Assembly: GCA_027624865.1 (NCBI GenBank)
Contig: JAQBTT010000004.1
Coordinates: forward strand, 1 to 34,891
DNA from: a bacterium
Lineage (GTDB): Bacteria > Patescibacteriota > Minisyncoccia > Minisyncoccales > UBA10102
DNA length: 34,891 bases
Direction of reading: 5' to 3'
Shown: positions 1 to 7,713 of the stretch, in pieces
How positions within the stretch are numbered: position 1 is the stretch's first letter
Layout of the letters: each line of letters opens with the position of its first letter
Made by a program: the position numbers and the translations under genes
Notes under the pieces: generated by a model
The model's database searches: none
What the model was told of the DNA's origin: nothing
Seen by the model: the letters and a program-made list of their open reading frames with translations, nothing else

Positions 1-2
1 GA

Positions 3-98
3 AAATGGCTGATTTCTTCGTTGCTCCTCCTTGACGTACCTTTTAGGTACGCCAGCGTCGTCGCGCCTTGAAATCGTCTCATTTTACAGCTTCTCAAT
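3..98. repeat. Large imperfect palindrome at the window edge
   Basis: The outer arms read AAAATGGCTGATTTC at the left and GAAATCGTCTCATTTT at the right. The centre is the tight hairpin CGTACCTTTTAGGTACG. The arms are interrupted by mismatches but keep their symmetry over about 95 bases. No coding frame is visible. The style, GC-rich arms with an AT-rich rim, resembles the palindrome cluster after rplT at 31476-31535. It is probably an intergenic repeat element. The region before it lies outside the window. Confidence 0.5.
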
Positions 99-144
99 CT
101 GATGCCAGTTCAAATCCCGCCCTCCTAGTATATCAACTTCTCCT

Positions 145-207
145 GGAAAAGAAAAAGCGCTGTCCTATCTTCTCATTTAACAGTGAGAAAGCAGTGACAG
201 CCTTTTT
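145..207 (-). terminator. Rho-independent terminator, better oriented for the minus strand
   Basis: GCTGTC (159-164) pairs with GACAGC (196-201), and an inner TTCTC/GAGAA helix (170-174 with 185-189) extends the stem. On the minus strand the stem is followed by TTTTTCTTTT. On the plus strand it is followed only by CTTTTTAAAG. It sits directly after the stop of the putative small gene at 206-382. Confidence 0.6.
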
Positions 208-382
208 AAAGAGGATACAAATCCTTGAAGGTGCTATGTAGGGCCCCGTCCTCCTTGGGTAAAGGAAGAACGGGGCCTGAAGGAGGCACCTCTCCGTCGA
301 GAGGCCCGGACAGGTTGGGCCCGGTCAAAGACCGGTCAGGTGCTAGAGGAGGAGTGTTCCGGTCGCAGACGAAACACTCCAT
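206..382 (-). CDS. Possible small protein of 58 aa, unknown, Pro-rich with an N-terminal CxxC
   Basis: An ATG at 382 opens 58 codons ending in TAA at 206, just before a terminator. The product starts MECFVCDRN and is rich in Pro, Gly and Leu; residues C3 and C6 form one CxxC. I recognise no family. Evidence against a gene: there is no clear SD before the ATG, an upstream stop lies 10 codons away, both strands are open here, and the DNA is an unusually GC-rich run of hairpins (GGCCCCGT/ACGGGGCC, CTCTC/GAGAG, CCGGTC/GACCGG, GGAGTGTT/AACACTCC). A structured non-coding RNA on either strand is an equal or better explanation. The plus-strand frame at 225-425 is considered spurious. Confidence 0.3.
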   Translation of the reverse strand: MECFVCDRNTPPLAPDRSLTGPNLSGPLDGEVPPSGPVLPLPKEDGALHSTFKDLYPL

Positions 383-388
383 CTCTGG

Positions 389-425
389 TAAAGAAGGCAG
401 AGGTCGAGGCTATGCCTTCTTTTAG
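389..425. other. Hairpin with T-rich flank, possible terminator
   Basis: AGAAGGCA and TGCCTTCT form an 8-bp stem around a 13-nt loop. On the plus strand it ends in TTCTTTTAGG, and on the minus strand in TTCTTTACC. It could end a plus-strand transcript from the GC-rich island, or lie just upstream of the putative minus-strand small gene. Confidence 0.45.
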
Positions 426-447
426 GAATACTGAAAGAACAAGGAAA

Positions 448-498
448 GGGGTTGCTCGATATAGCTCCAACCAGATAGCTACAAGAGCGAGCAACCCC
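448..498 (-). terminator. Strong hairpin after glmU, possible terminator
   Basis: GGGGTTGCTCG (448-458) and CGAGCAACCCC (488-498) form a perfect 11-bp stem, with an inner AGCT pairing. On the minus strand it is followed by TTTCCTTGTTCTTTC, a broken T tract. It lies about 60 nt past the glmU-like stop codon, so termination of that gene is the simplest reading. Confidence 0.4.
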
Positions 499-558
499 TA
501 CCGAAGATGACAAAACGAACTAGGATATTCTATTGTGCTACGCTCTTTTTCCCTCTTG

Positions 559-1866
559 TCAAGCAGGCGAGCTGTCTTGGTTAAACCTCACAGAAAGCTT
601 CGTATTGTCTGGAATATTTTTAAACACCATAGTTCCTGGTCCCACCTGGCACAAAGAACCTATCAATACTCCTGGCATGGTACCAACATGAATACCAACT
701 TGCGTCCCGTTTCCCACAATAGCGCCCAAAGAAATAGCTTCTGTATCAACTTTCTTGTCTTTCACAACTGCTTTAATGGGAGCCCCATCAAACCTGCGAT
801 TAGCCGTAATAAATCCTGCCCCAAAACGGCAGTTTTCCCCAACAATTGAATCGCCAAAAAAACCTTGGTGACTGTGGGTTCCTTTTTGAAAGATAGATCT
901 TGTAACTTCGCCGTGAGCGCCAATAACAACCCCTTCTTCTAAGTTTGTATAGTCCCGGATAAGCGCGTTGGTGCCAATAACGCAGTTTTTCCCAATATAG
1001 CAGGGGCCTTTAATCACGGCATTTTCAAAAATCCGCGCCCCCTCTCCAATATATACAGTGCCCTCAATAACTGCGTTTTTGGCGATTGTCGCGTTTGACG
1101 CAACGTGAGATTGAAGAAAAGCATCCATAAGAAGGCGACTCAAAGAAAACACATTCCAGGGATACTTAAGAGTAGGGGCATCCTTTTTTAAAAGCACCAA
1201 GGAGGCCCTTCGTTCTTTCATATAGATGTTGATAACATCGTTAAAATCGGTTTCATGATTTTGCGGGAGCGTTGCATAGTAGTTAAAAAAGTTTTGCTCA
1301 AATAAATAAAGCCCTACTGCCTTAACATTGGAGGGCTCTTTGCCAGGATTTGGTTTTTCTTCTATGCCCGAGGGAATCCCATTCTCAAAGCTAAAAATGC
1401 CATAGTCCCAAGGGGTTGAGGTGTAAGCTCCAAGCAAAACCATGCCCAAGCCCTCTTGCTTGTATTTTTCTATCATTTCCCTTATTACGCCTTCCAAGAC
1501 CACTTTATCTGGCCATAACACGAAAAAGGGGCCTGTGATATATTTTTTTGCCTGCCATAAGGCGTTTCCCGTTCCCAAAGGCTCCTCTTGCACGGCAAAA
1601 GATATTTTTATCCCAAGGTCGTTTTCTTGCCCAAGCATTGCGGGCAAAGAAGAATCCTTGGCATGAACCACCACAACGTCTTTAATGCCCGCGTCGCAAA
1701 GCCCCTTCAAGGTCCAATAAATTAAAGGCTTGCCCAAAAGAAAAGTTTGGGATTTGTGAATTCCGTTCGAAAGAGGCCAAAACCTTGATGATTCACCTGC
1801 CGCTATGATTACTGCTTGCCCCGTAGTAGAATTTCCAAAAAGTTTTTTTTCTTTATCGCTTGCCAT
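559..1866 (-). CDS. glmU: GlmU-like bifunctional sugar-1-phosphate nucleotidyltransferase / acetyltransferase
   Basis: 435 aa. The N-terminal half (about residues 15-240) is a nucleotidyltransferase. It has the signature [12 protein letters not shown] with a following HKS, then PLGTGNA and the metal-binding WPDK. The C-terminal half (about 255-425) is a left-handed beta-helix of hexapeptide repeats such as [20 protein letters not shown]. It contains [14 protein letters not shown], which lines up with the catalytic-His region of GlmU acetyltransferases, and [14 protein letters not shown]. Expected role: acetylation of GlcN-1-P and uridylylation to UDP-GlcNAc in the cytosol. glmS and glmR lie a few genes upstream, which supports amino-sugar use over dTDP-glucose synthesis; an archaeal-type sugar-1-phosphate transferase is the alternative. 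It has its own promoter (1882-1911), no SD, and a 5' UTR of only about 8 nt. Confidence 0.8.
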   Translation of the reverse strand: MASDKEKKLFGNSTTGQAVIIAAGESSRFWPLSNGIHKSQTFLLGKPLIYWTLKGLCDAGIKDVVVVHAKDSSLPAMLGQENDLGIKISFAVQEEPLGTGNALWQAKKYITGPFFVLWPDKVVLEGVIREMIEKYKQEGLGMVLLGAYTSTPWDYGIFSFENGIPSGIEEKPNPGKEPSNVKAVGLYLFEQNFFNYYATLPQNHETDFNDVINIYMKERRASLVLLKKDAPTLKYPWNVFSLSRLLMDAFLQSHVASNATIAKNAVIEGTVYIGEGARIFENAVIKGPCYIGKNCVIGTNALIRDYTNLEEGVVIGAHGEVTRSIFQKGTHSHQGFFGDSIVGENCRFGAGFITANRRFDGAPIKAVVKDKKVDTEAISLGAIVGNGTQVGIHVGTMPGVLIGSLCQVGPGTMVFKNIPDNTKLSVRFNQDSSPA

Positions 1867-1881
1867 AACTTTGATTTATTA

Positions 1882-1911
1882 ATTATAAAGTTCATAAAGC
1901 CCTTCTTGCAA
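1882..1911 (-). promoter_or_regulatory. Sigma70-type promoter of glmU
   Basis: On the minus strand TTGCAA (1906-1911) is separated by 18 nt from TATAAT (1882-1887). The expected transcription start is about 8 nt before the glmU ATG at 1866, giving an almost leaderless mRNA. Confidence 0.6.
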
Positions 1912-1967
1912 CCACATCCCAAAACTTTAAATAAAGAATTGGAAATCTCACTACAGGGCTTGCATTA

Positions 1968-4265
1968 CTATTTTTGCGTAAAATATTTATAAGCTCCAGA
2001 CGGACGAGAAAATGCATATACCTTTAAAATATCCATATGACTTGCAACATGCATTGCACTCTCCATTAACTGCACTGCAAGTGATGCTTTGCCATCCGGC
2101 TCAATCACCTTTGATAAAACAAGCTCAGGATATTTAAGTAGCATGCAGTATCCTAAAGATAGTGTATCTTCTGGCCTTGCTTGAGGCAAGAGGGCAACTA
2201 ATGTTGCACCTTCAGCTCCTCCCTTTGGTTTTTGGTGAAAATTATATACAAGATCCGCCCCTGCAAGAAGGTACGCTTCCATTTCTTCTGGCAAGGGACT
2301 TTTAGGAGTGCTACCTTCTGCAATTTCTTGAGGCTTTGCACTGTTGCTACAAATAGAAACACATACAATTTTATCACCCTCCTCTTGATTTGTTTTTAAG
2401 GTTACATCCCCTGTTAGCTCTTGGTAACTAAGCTTTGCAATCTCTTCTTCTTTTAATGATGTCTTTATAAAACTTATGAGGCCTGCTACATTATCTTTTG
2501 TATCAACTCCAATAATCACAATGCCGTTTTCAACGTGCGAGGCAAAAGTATCTTCATCTATGCGCATCGGTTGCCAGCAATAATTGAAAAGAGTAAAGGC
2601 TTGCTTCATATATCTCTTCTCATCTTTAATAAGCCTGAAAAAGATATACTCATTATTTTTTGCAACAAGCGTAATTTGTTCAAGTGCACTTTCTGCCATA
2701 TTCTTTTTTATAACAGCGCGTTGTACCTTTCCAGTTGTAGTTCTTGGAATGAAAAACTCTTCAATAACCCCAATATACTTTGGCTTTTCAAAATCAGGGA
2801 ATTCCTTTGATGAAATAATCTGATGCGCAAGCTGTGTCTTAAGTTTTTCAACTGACTTTTCGCTCTTTTTAAAACAAACTACCGCGCCGACCTCCTCTCC
2901 AAATCTCCTATCATCCACCCCTATAACATACACCTCGCTAATATCTTTACACATTTTTCTTAAGCGTTCCTCAATACTTACTGGAGACAAGTTTATGCCT
3001 CCTTTAATAATAATTTCCTTTATCCTTCCTTTCAAAAAGAAGTACCTTTCCTCACCAATATTCTTGTAATACCCAAGATCTCCAGTTAAAAAGTATCCAT
3101 TTAAAAACGCTTTCTTGTTCTCGTCTGTGTTTTGCACGTACCCTTTCATAATGGCAGGGCCTTTTACTGCGACCTCCCCTTCCTTTCCTTCCTTTAGTAT
3201 ATTGCCTTTACTGTCCATAATCTGCACATCTGCCCATTTCATTTCTTTCCCAATACTATTTTTGGCAAGCAAAATTTCATGCATGCCTTTTTCAAGTCCC
3301 ATAGGCACTCCCGTAACTCGCAAGGCAGTTTCTGTCTGTCCATATCCTTGAAATAGGGGGATACCAAACTTCTCCATAAACTCCTTTGCGTCAGCTGGAA
3401 CTACGGGAGCCGAGCCAATCTGAATTCTACTTATTTTTAGTTCTTTTTTTACCTCATTAAATTCTTTTTCTCGCGAAAGTTGATCGTAACAAATTGTAGG
3501 AACAATAGAGGTAAAAGTACACTTGGTTTTTGCCAACTGTTCCCAGAACCTGGAGTGAGAATATGTTGGGGGCACCACGATACTTGCTCCTGCCAAAAGA
3601 GATGCGAGACAAAACGTTGTTGAGTTTATATGATGCAAAGGTAGTAGCACGCAAAATCTATCCTCCTTTCTAATTTGTAGCCAATTGTAAATCCCATCTG
3701 CATTAGTGAGGATGTTCTCAAGGGTTAGTTCGGCTCCCTTAGGTGCTGCCGTAGTTCCAGATGTAAACAGTATCATTGCGCTGTGCGCGGTTCCTTTCTC
3801 CCATGCAGGGGCAATAATCACCTCATTGTGCTGCAAAGATTCATTAATGTTTACAACCTTTACATGCTCTTTAATGCTTTCAAAATCAATAGGAGAAAAT
3901 ATATCCTCTTTTGTGATAAGAAGTGTTACTTTGGCAAGCTGCACTTTATACAAATGCTCTTTTTGAGTATCGCGTTTAATGTCTAAAGGAACAGTAACAA
4001 TGCCCATTGCCCATGCGGTCCAAGAAATAAGCAAAAACTCTACGCTGTTTGGCAGGGCTAACGCAACAATATCTCCTGCACATAGCCCAAGCTCACGCTC
4101 AAACCAAACCCCAGTTCTCTCAACTATCTCTTGTACATCTTTATAAGTATATGTTTTCTGTGCATTTCCATGACTATCGCACGATAAAAGCGCCTCCTTT
4201 TCAGGGTACTGCGTGGCAAGGCTCAAAATATGTTCATAGAGATTTTTCACAGATAAAACATTCAA
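1968..4265 (-). CDS. ANL-superfamily acyl/aryl-adenylating ligase with an extra C-terminal domain
   Basis: 765 aa. Residues 1 to about 535 form a complete AMP-binding enzyme: P-loop LFTSGTTAAPKGAEL, A5-like FQGYGQTE, A7-like LTGDLGYY, hinge KGRIKEIIIKGG, and the catalytic-Lys motif PRTTTGKVQR. It should adenylate a carboxylate and may pass it to CoA or another acceptor; the substrate is unknown. Residues of about 550-765 are an added domain. They include a segment ENGIVIIGVDTKDNVAGLISF and a tail with YAFSRPSGAYKYF, possibly a divergent GNAT-type acyltransferase (low confidence). The start is a TTG overlapping the HAD stop codon (TTGA), which suggests translational coupling; GTG at 4250 is an alternative. 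It is the last gene of the leuS-glmS-glmR-HAD run. Confidence 0.75.
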   Translation of the reverse strand: MNVLSVKNLYEHILSLATQYPEKEALLSCDSHGNAQKTYTYKDVQEIVERTGVWFERELGLCAGDIVALALPNSVEFLLISWTAWAMGIVTVPLDIKRDTQKEHLYKVQLAKVTLLITKEDIFSPIDFESIKEHVKVVNINESLQHNEVIIAPAWEKGTAHSAMILFTSGTTAAPKGAELTLENILTNADGIYNWLQIRKEDRFCVLLPLHHINSTTFCLASLLAGASIVVPPTYSHSRFWEQLAKTKCTFTSIVPTICYDQLSREKEFNEVKKELKISRIQIGSAPVVPADAKEFMEKFGIPLFQGYGQTETALRVTGVPMGLEKGMHEILLAKNSIGKEMKWADVQIMDSKGNILKEGKEGEVAVKGPAIMKGYVQNTDENKKAFLNGYFLTGDLGYYKNIGEERYFFLKGRIKEIIIKGGINLSPVSIEERLRKMCKDISEVYVIGVDDRRFGEEVGAVVCFKKSEKSVEKLKTQLAHQIISSKEFPDFEKPKYIGVIEEFFIPRTTTGKVQRAVIKKNMAESALEQITLVAKNNEYIFFRLIKDEKRYMKQAFTLFNYCWQPMRIDEDTFASHVENGIVIIGVDTKDNVAGLISFIKTSLKEEEIAKLSYQELTGDVTLKTNQEEGDKIVCVSICSNSAKPQEIAEGSTPKSPLPEEMEAYLLAGADLVYNFHQKPKGGAEGATLVALLPQARPEDTLSLGYCMLLKYPELVLSKVIEPDGKASLAVQLMESAMHVASHMDILKVYAFSRPSGAYKYFTQK

Positions 4266-4891
4266 GTTATTACTCTTGCTATGGAATTCACACTCAAATC
4301 CTTTACTTCAATATGCTCATACTGACCTTTTGGGAAGTCAGAACTTTCCCGATGCACCCACGCGGTAACAACATCCGAGGAATCTTGAAATTCCTCACGC
4401 ATCAAATCAAGAATATCTGCCCTATTATCAAACACGAAAAGGGGCTTCCCGTATTTTTTAAGCAGAGTTGTCAAAATAGCAACTTTCTCTTTTGCCCTTG
4501 GAACAATGATCAATTCATCATATGAAATTTGCGTTATAGCTACTTTTGTTTTTTGAATTACTTCCTCTCCTGCCGTTAAGATAACGACTGGCATTCCTTG
4601 TTTCTGTATATTTTCAATTGCCTCCATACTTTCTTTATACAAAGATAGATCTCGCTTAACTCGATCTGTAAATTCATTCTCTAATATATCTTTATCAAGA
4701 GAAAACCCCTTCCCCTTCAACTCATCGTATAAATTTTTGATTGAGAATCCTTTGCTTTCTCGCACCACCTCATAGCTCTCTTTTACAATGCGCTTTGAAA
4801 CTCCTTGTTTTTCAAATATACTAAAAAACTCTTCCGGTCCACCTGGAAAAGAAGCTAACGTACCATCAAAATCAATCACCGCGCAGCTCAT
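4262..4891 (-). CDS. HAD-superfamily hydrolase
   Basis: 209 aa. Motif I is DFDGTL at residues 7-12 (nucleophile and acid/base Asp pair), motif II is VILTAGE near residue 103, the motif III Lys lies in the RAKEKV segment, and motif IV is FVFDNRADILDL. The residues between motifs I and II form a helical cap (C1 type). A small-molecule phosphatase is the likely role, with unknown substrate. It sits 1 nt after glmR and overlaps the ANL ligase by 4 nt, so the three are probably co-translated. A phosphosugar substrate is a guess from the neighbours only. Confidence 0.8.
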   Translation of the reverse strand: MSCAVIDFDGTLASFPGGPEEFFSIFEKQGVSKRIVKESYEVVRESKGFSIKNLYDELKGKGFSLDKDILENEFTDRVKRDLSLYKESMEAIENIQKQGMPVVILTAGEEVIQKTKVAITQISYDELIIVPRAKEKVAILTTLLKKYGKPLFVFDNRADILDLMREEFQDSSDVVTAWVHRESSDFPKGQYEHIEVKDLSVNSIARVIT

Positions 4892-4892
4892 A

Positions 4893-5858
4893 TTATTTCC
4901 CTCCCATAATCTTTATAATCTGACGAGCCAATTTATCTGAGTCATGGCGAATGAAGCCTTGGGGGCGCAAAAGATTTGTTCTTACAACCTCAAAGTTCTT
5001 ACCCTTAAAATCCTCTGCCCCGTATTCCACAAACTCCGCCTTTTCCTTCTCGTACTTTTTAATTCTTGCAAAAGAAGGTCTTTTACTGTTTAAAAAAACA
5101 TAATCTATTACCTCTTCCCCTATGTACTGCTCAATTACTGCAACAAAATCTTTTGCGTGAAAACTATGCGTTTCCCCAAACTTTGTCATAAGGTTACACA
5201 CATATATTTTCTTTGCTCTGCTTTTTTGCACTGCCTCTTTCATCCCTCCAAGGAGGAAATTAGGAAGTATGCTTGAATATAAATCTCCTGGTCCAATGAT
5301 AATGGCATCTGCTTTTTTTATTGCCAAAAGAGCTTTAGTATTTGCCCGGGCCTTAGGTTCAACCCACACCTCCTTAATTTTTAACATTCCATCATGACTT
5401 GGCACATCAATATTATGCTCACCTGTAATAATCTTTCCATTTTCTAGCTTGGCAACTAAGTGAATGTGCTCAAGAGTAGAGGGGATTACCTGTCCCTGTA
5501 ATTTTAAAAGTTTTCCTGCCTCTTCTAGCGCTTTTTCAAAACTACCAAGTTGGTTTGTTAGCGCAGTAAGAAATAAGTTACCAAAGTTATGACCATTAAG
5601 ACCACCACCTTTATCAAAGCGGTACTCAAAGAGCTTTGCTAAGGATTCTTCTGCATTTGATAGAGCAACCATAGCAGGCCTCACAGAACCCGGGGGTAAT
5701 ACCCCAAACTCCTCTCGAAGTTGCTTCGTAGATCCCCCATCATCTGCCATGGAAACTATTGCAGTAAGATTCACGGGGTATTTCTTTAAACCAGAGAGCA
5801 CGGTGTAGGTTCCGGTTCCACCTCCAATAACCACAATGTTCTTTTGTTTTTTTATCAT
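4893..5858 (-). CDS. glmR: GlmR/YvcK-family regulator (CofD-like fold)
   Basis: 321 aa, the usual length of YvcK/GlmR. It opens with VVIGGGTGTYTVLSGLKKY, then SMADDGGSTKQLREEFGVLPPGSVRP, GHNFGNLFLTAL and IIGPGDLYSSILPN, the core motifs of the family. In Bacillus subtilis this protein binds UDP-GlcNAc and stimulates GlmS, linking cell-wall precursor supply to carbon source; it is cytosolic. Here its ATG overlaps the glmS stop codon (ATGA), so regulator and target are translationally coupled. That is strong context for the GlmR role over the related CofD 2-phospho-L-lactate transferase. Confidence 0.9.
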   Translation of the reverse strand: MIKKQKNIVVIGGGTGTYTVLSGLKKYPVNLTAIVSMADDGGSTKQLREEFGVLPPGSVRPAMVALSNAEESLAKLFEYRFDKGGGLNGHNFGNLFLTALTNQLGSFEKALEEAGKLLKLQGQVIPSTLEHIHLVAKLENGKIITGEHNIDVPSHDGMLKIKEVWVEPKARANTKALLAIKKADAIIIGPGDLYSSILPNFLLGGMKEAVQKSRAKKIYVCNLMTKFGETHSFHAKDFVAVIEQYIGEEVIDYVFLNSKRPSFARIKKYEKEKAEFVEYGAEDFKGKNFEVVRTNLLRPQGFIRHDSDKLARQIIKIMGGK

Positions 5859-7696
5859 TCTACTGTCACTGATTTTGCAAGATTTCTTGGCTTATCTACG
5901 TCATTTCCCTTCAATACTCCAAGATAATAGGCAAAAAGCTGCAGAGGAATAATAGAAAGAATCGGGGTAAGCATTTCCAAGGTCTTTGGAATATATATCA
6001 CATCATCCACAGTAGATTTAATGTCCTCATTCCCCTCGGTGGCTATTGCAATAACAGGGCCCTTTCTTGCTTTTATCTCTTGAATGTTTGAGACCATCTT
6101 TTCGTATACCGAATCTGAAGGAACAATGGCTATGGTGGGAAAATCCTCGTCAATCAGGGCAAGGGCCCCGTGTTTTAATTCCCCACCAGCTATTCCTTCT
6201 GCATGGATATACGCTGTTTCTTTTATTTTAAGCGCTCCTTCCAAAGCTGCAGGATAATTATACTTACGTCCCATAACCCACAAGTTTTTAATATTCTCAT
6301 ACTTTCGTGCTATCCCCTCTATATCTGATGCACGTTCTAGCACTTTTTTTATAAGCTCCGGAAGACGCAAAAGCTCCTTTCCCATTCGTTGCCCCATAAC
6401 CAAGGAAAGGTCTCTCTGCCTCCCAAGATACAAAGACAACAATGCAAGTACTGCAAGTTGCGCAGTAGATGCTTTTGTAGATGCAACTGCAATCTCGGGC
6501 CCTGCATGCGTATATATTCCTTGTTCTACTTCCCGCGCAATGGAAGAACCCATCGTGTTTATAATCCCAATCGTAGGACTTCCCTTGCGTTTAGCCTCTT
6601 TTACAGCTGCAAGAGTATCTGCGGTTTCTCCGGATTGTGAAATAACTACGGTAAGTGTTTTTTTATCTATCACAGGCTTTTTATAGCGAAACTCAGAACC
6701 AATATCTCCCTTAGATGATAGCCCCGCATATTCTTCAAACATATACTCTCCAACTTTCCCCATAAAGGAAGCGGTGCCACAAGCCAGTACCTGCACTCGC
6801 TCAACCTCTTTGAGCTTTTCTTTTATATCCTCAAGTCCTCCAAGCTTTACACTTCCGTCTTCCAAAACAATTCTGCCTCGCAAAGCATCCTTGATACTCT
6901 TTGGTTGCTCCATAATTTCCTTGAGCATAAAATGTGCGTACCCATCCTTTTTTGCATCCTCCACATTCCACTCAGTTTCACGTGGTGCTCTTTTCACTGG
7001 ATTACGACTATAGTCCTCAATAGAAAACCCACCCGGGATTGAGGTTAAAATCGCAAGCTCTCCATCCTCCAAGTACACCACATTCTTTGTATGAGTAATA
7101 ATCGCGGATGGATCAGAAGCGGCAAGATATTCATTATTCTCACCAATCCCGATAAGCAAAGGGGCAGAATACTTTGCGAGTACAAGCTTGTTAGGATCAT
7201 CTCTGGCGATAATGCCCAAAGCATATGCTCCTTTTACCAAAGCAAGAGCTTTTCTTGTTGCCTCTTCTAAATTTCCCTCAAAGAACTTCTCGATTAAGTG
7301 AGGAATAACTTCCGTATCTGTCTGTGAAGTAAACGTATGCCCTTCCTTGATAAGCTTATCTTTTAATTGTTGGTAGTTTTCAATGATGCCGTTATGCACC
7401 ACAAACACATTTCCTTTGCAGTCTTGATGGGGATGCGCATTCTCTTCTGTCACATTGCCGTGTGTTGCCCACCTTGAGTGAAAAAGCACAGGGCTTCCCT
7501 TAAGATCTAGCCCTCCCATTTTTTCTTCCAGATTTACTATCTTCCCTACAGCCCGCATAGAATCGATTTGCTTTGTTTCTTTATTATAAAAAGCAACGCC
7601 AGATGAATCATACCCACGGTATTCCAAGCGCTTTAATGCCTCAAGACCAATACGAATATCCCTATTGTGCCCAATATAGCCAACAATTCCACACAT
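5855..7696 (-). CDS. glmS: Glutamine--fructose-6-phosphate aminotransferase
   Basis: 613 aa, full length. It starts MCGIVGYIG, with the catalytic Cys directly after the initiator Met (class II glutamine amidotransferase), then LEYRGYDSSG and HSRWATHG. Two SIS sugar-isomerase domains follow, with VISQSGETADTLAA, ASTKASTAQL, AALEGALKIKE and the C-terminal DKPRNLAKSVTVE. It makes glucosamine-6-phosphate from fructose-6-P and glutamine, the first step to UDP-GlcNAc. It lies 17 nt after leuS and overlaps glmR by 4 nt, so all three are probably transcribed from the leuS promoter. No SD and no glmS ribozyme are visible upstream. Confidence 0.97.
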   Translation of the reverse strand: MCGIVGYIGHNRDIRIGLEALKRLEYRGYDSSGVAFYNKETKQIDSMRAVGKIVNLEEKMGGLDLKGSPVLFHSRWATHGNVTEENAHPHQDCKGNVFVVHNGIIENYQQLKDKLIKEGHTFTSQTDTEVIPHLIEKFFEGNLEEATRKALALVKGAYALGIIARDDPNKLVLAKYSAPLLIGIGENNEYLAASDPSAIITHTKNVVYLEDGELAILTSIPGGFSIEDYSRNPVKRAPRETEWNVEDAKKDGYAHFMLKEIMEQPKSIKDALRGRIVLEDGSVKLGGLEDIKEKLKEVERVQVLACGTASFMGKVGEYMFEEYAGLSSKGDIGSEFRYKKPVIDKKTLTVVISQSGETADTLAAVKEAKRKGSPTIGIINTMGSSIAREVEQGIYTHAGPEIAVASTKASTAQLAVLALLSLYLGRQRDLSLVMGQRMGKELLRLPELIKKVLERASDIEGIARKYENIKNLWVMGRKYNYPAALEGALKIKETAYIHAEGIAGGELKHGALALIDEDFPTIAIVPSDSVYEKMVSNIQEIKARKGPVIAIATEGNEDIKSTVDDVIYIPKTLEMLTPILSIIPLQLFAYYLGVLKGNDVDKPRNLAKSVTVE

Positions 7697-7713
7697 ATAT
7701 TGCTATAAATTTA

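Noticed and set aside
99-132. Possible tRNA 3' half (GTTCAAATC followed by a CCTCCTA-like acceptor)
   Set aside because: The T stem pairs poorly, the spacing to an anticodon-like loop is wrong, and no 5' acceptor partner exists in the window.
225-425. Plus-strand 66-codon ORF
   Set aside because: It lies in a hairpin-rich GC island, lacks an SD, has a low-complexity basic composition and ends within a terminator-like stem.
557-562. TTGACA overlapping the glmU stop as a promoter for the 206-382 gene
   Set aside because: The nearest -10-like boxes (CACAAT at 19 nt, TAGAAT at 24 nt) are badly spaced.
535-849. Plus-strand ORF opposite glmU
   Set aside because: It is a shadow of the beta-helix repeats with no recognisable domain.
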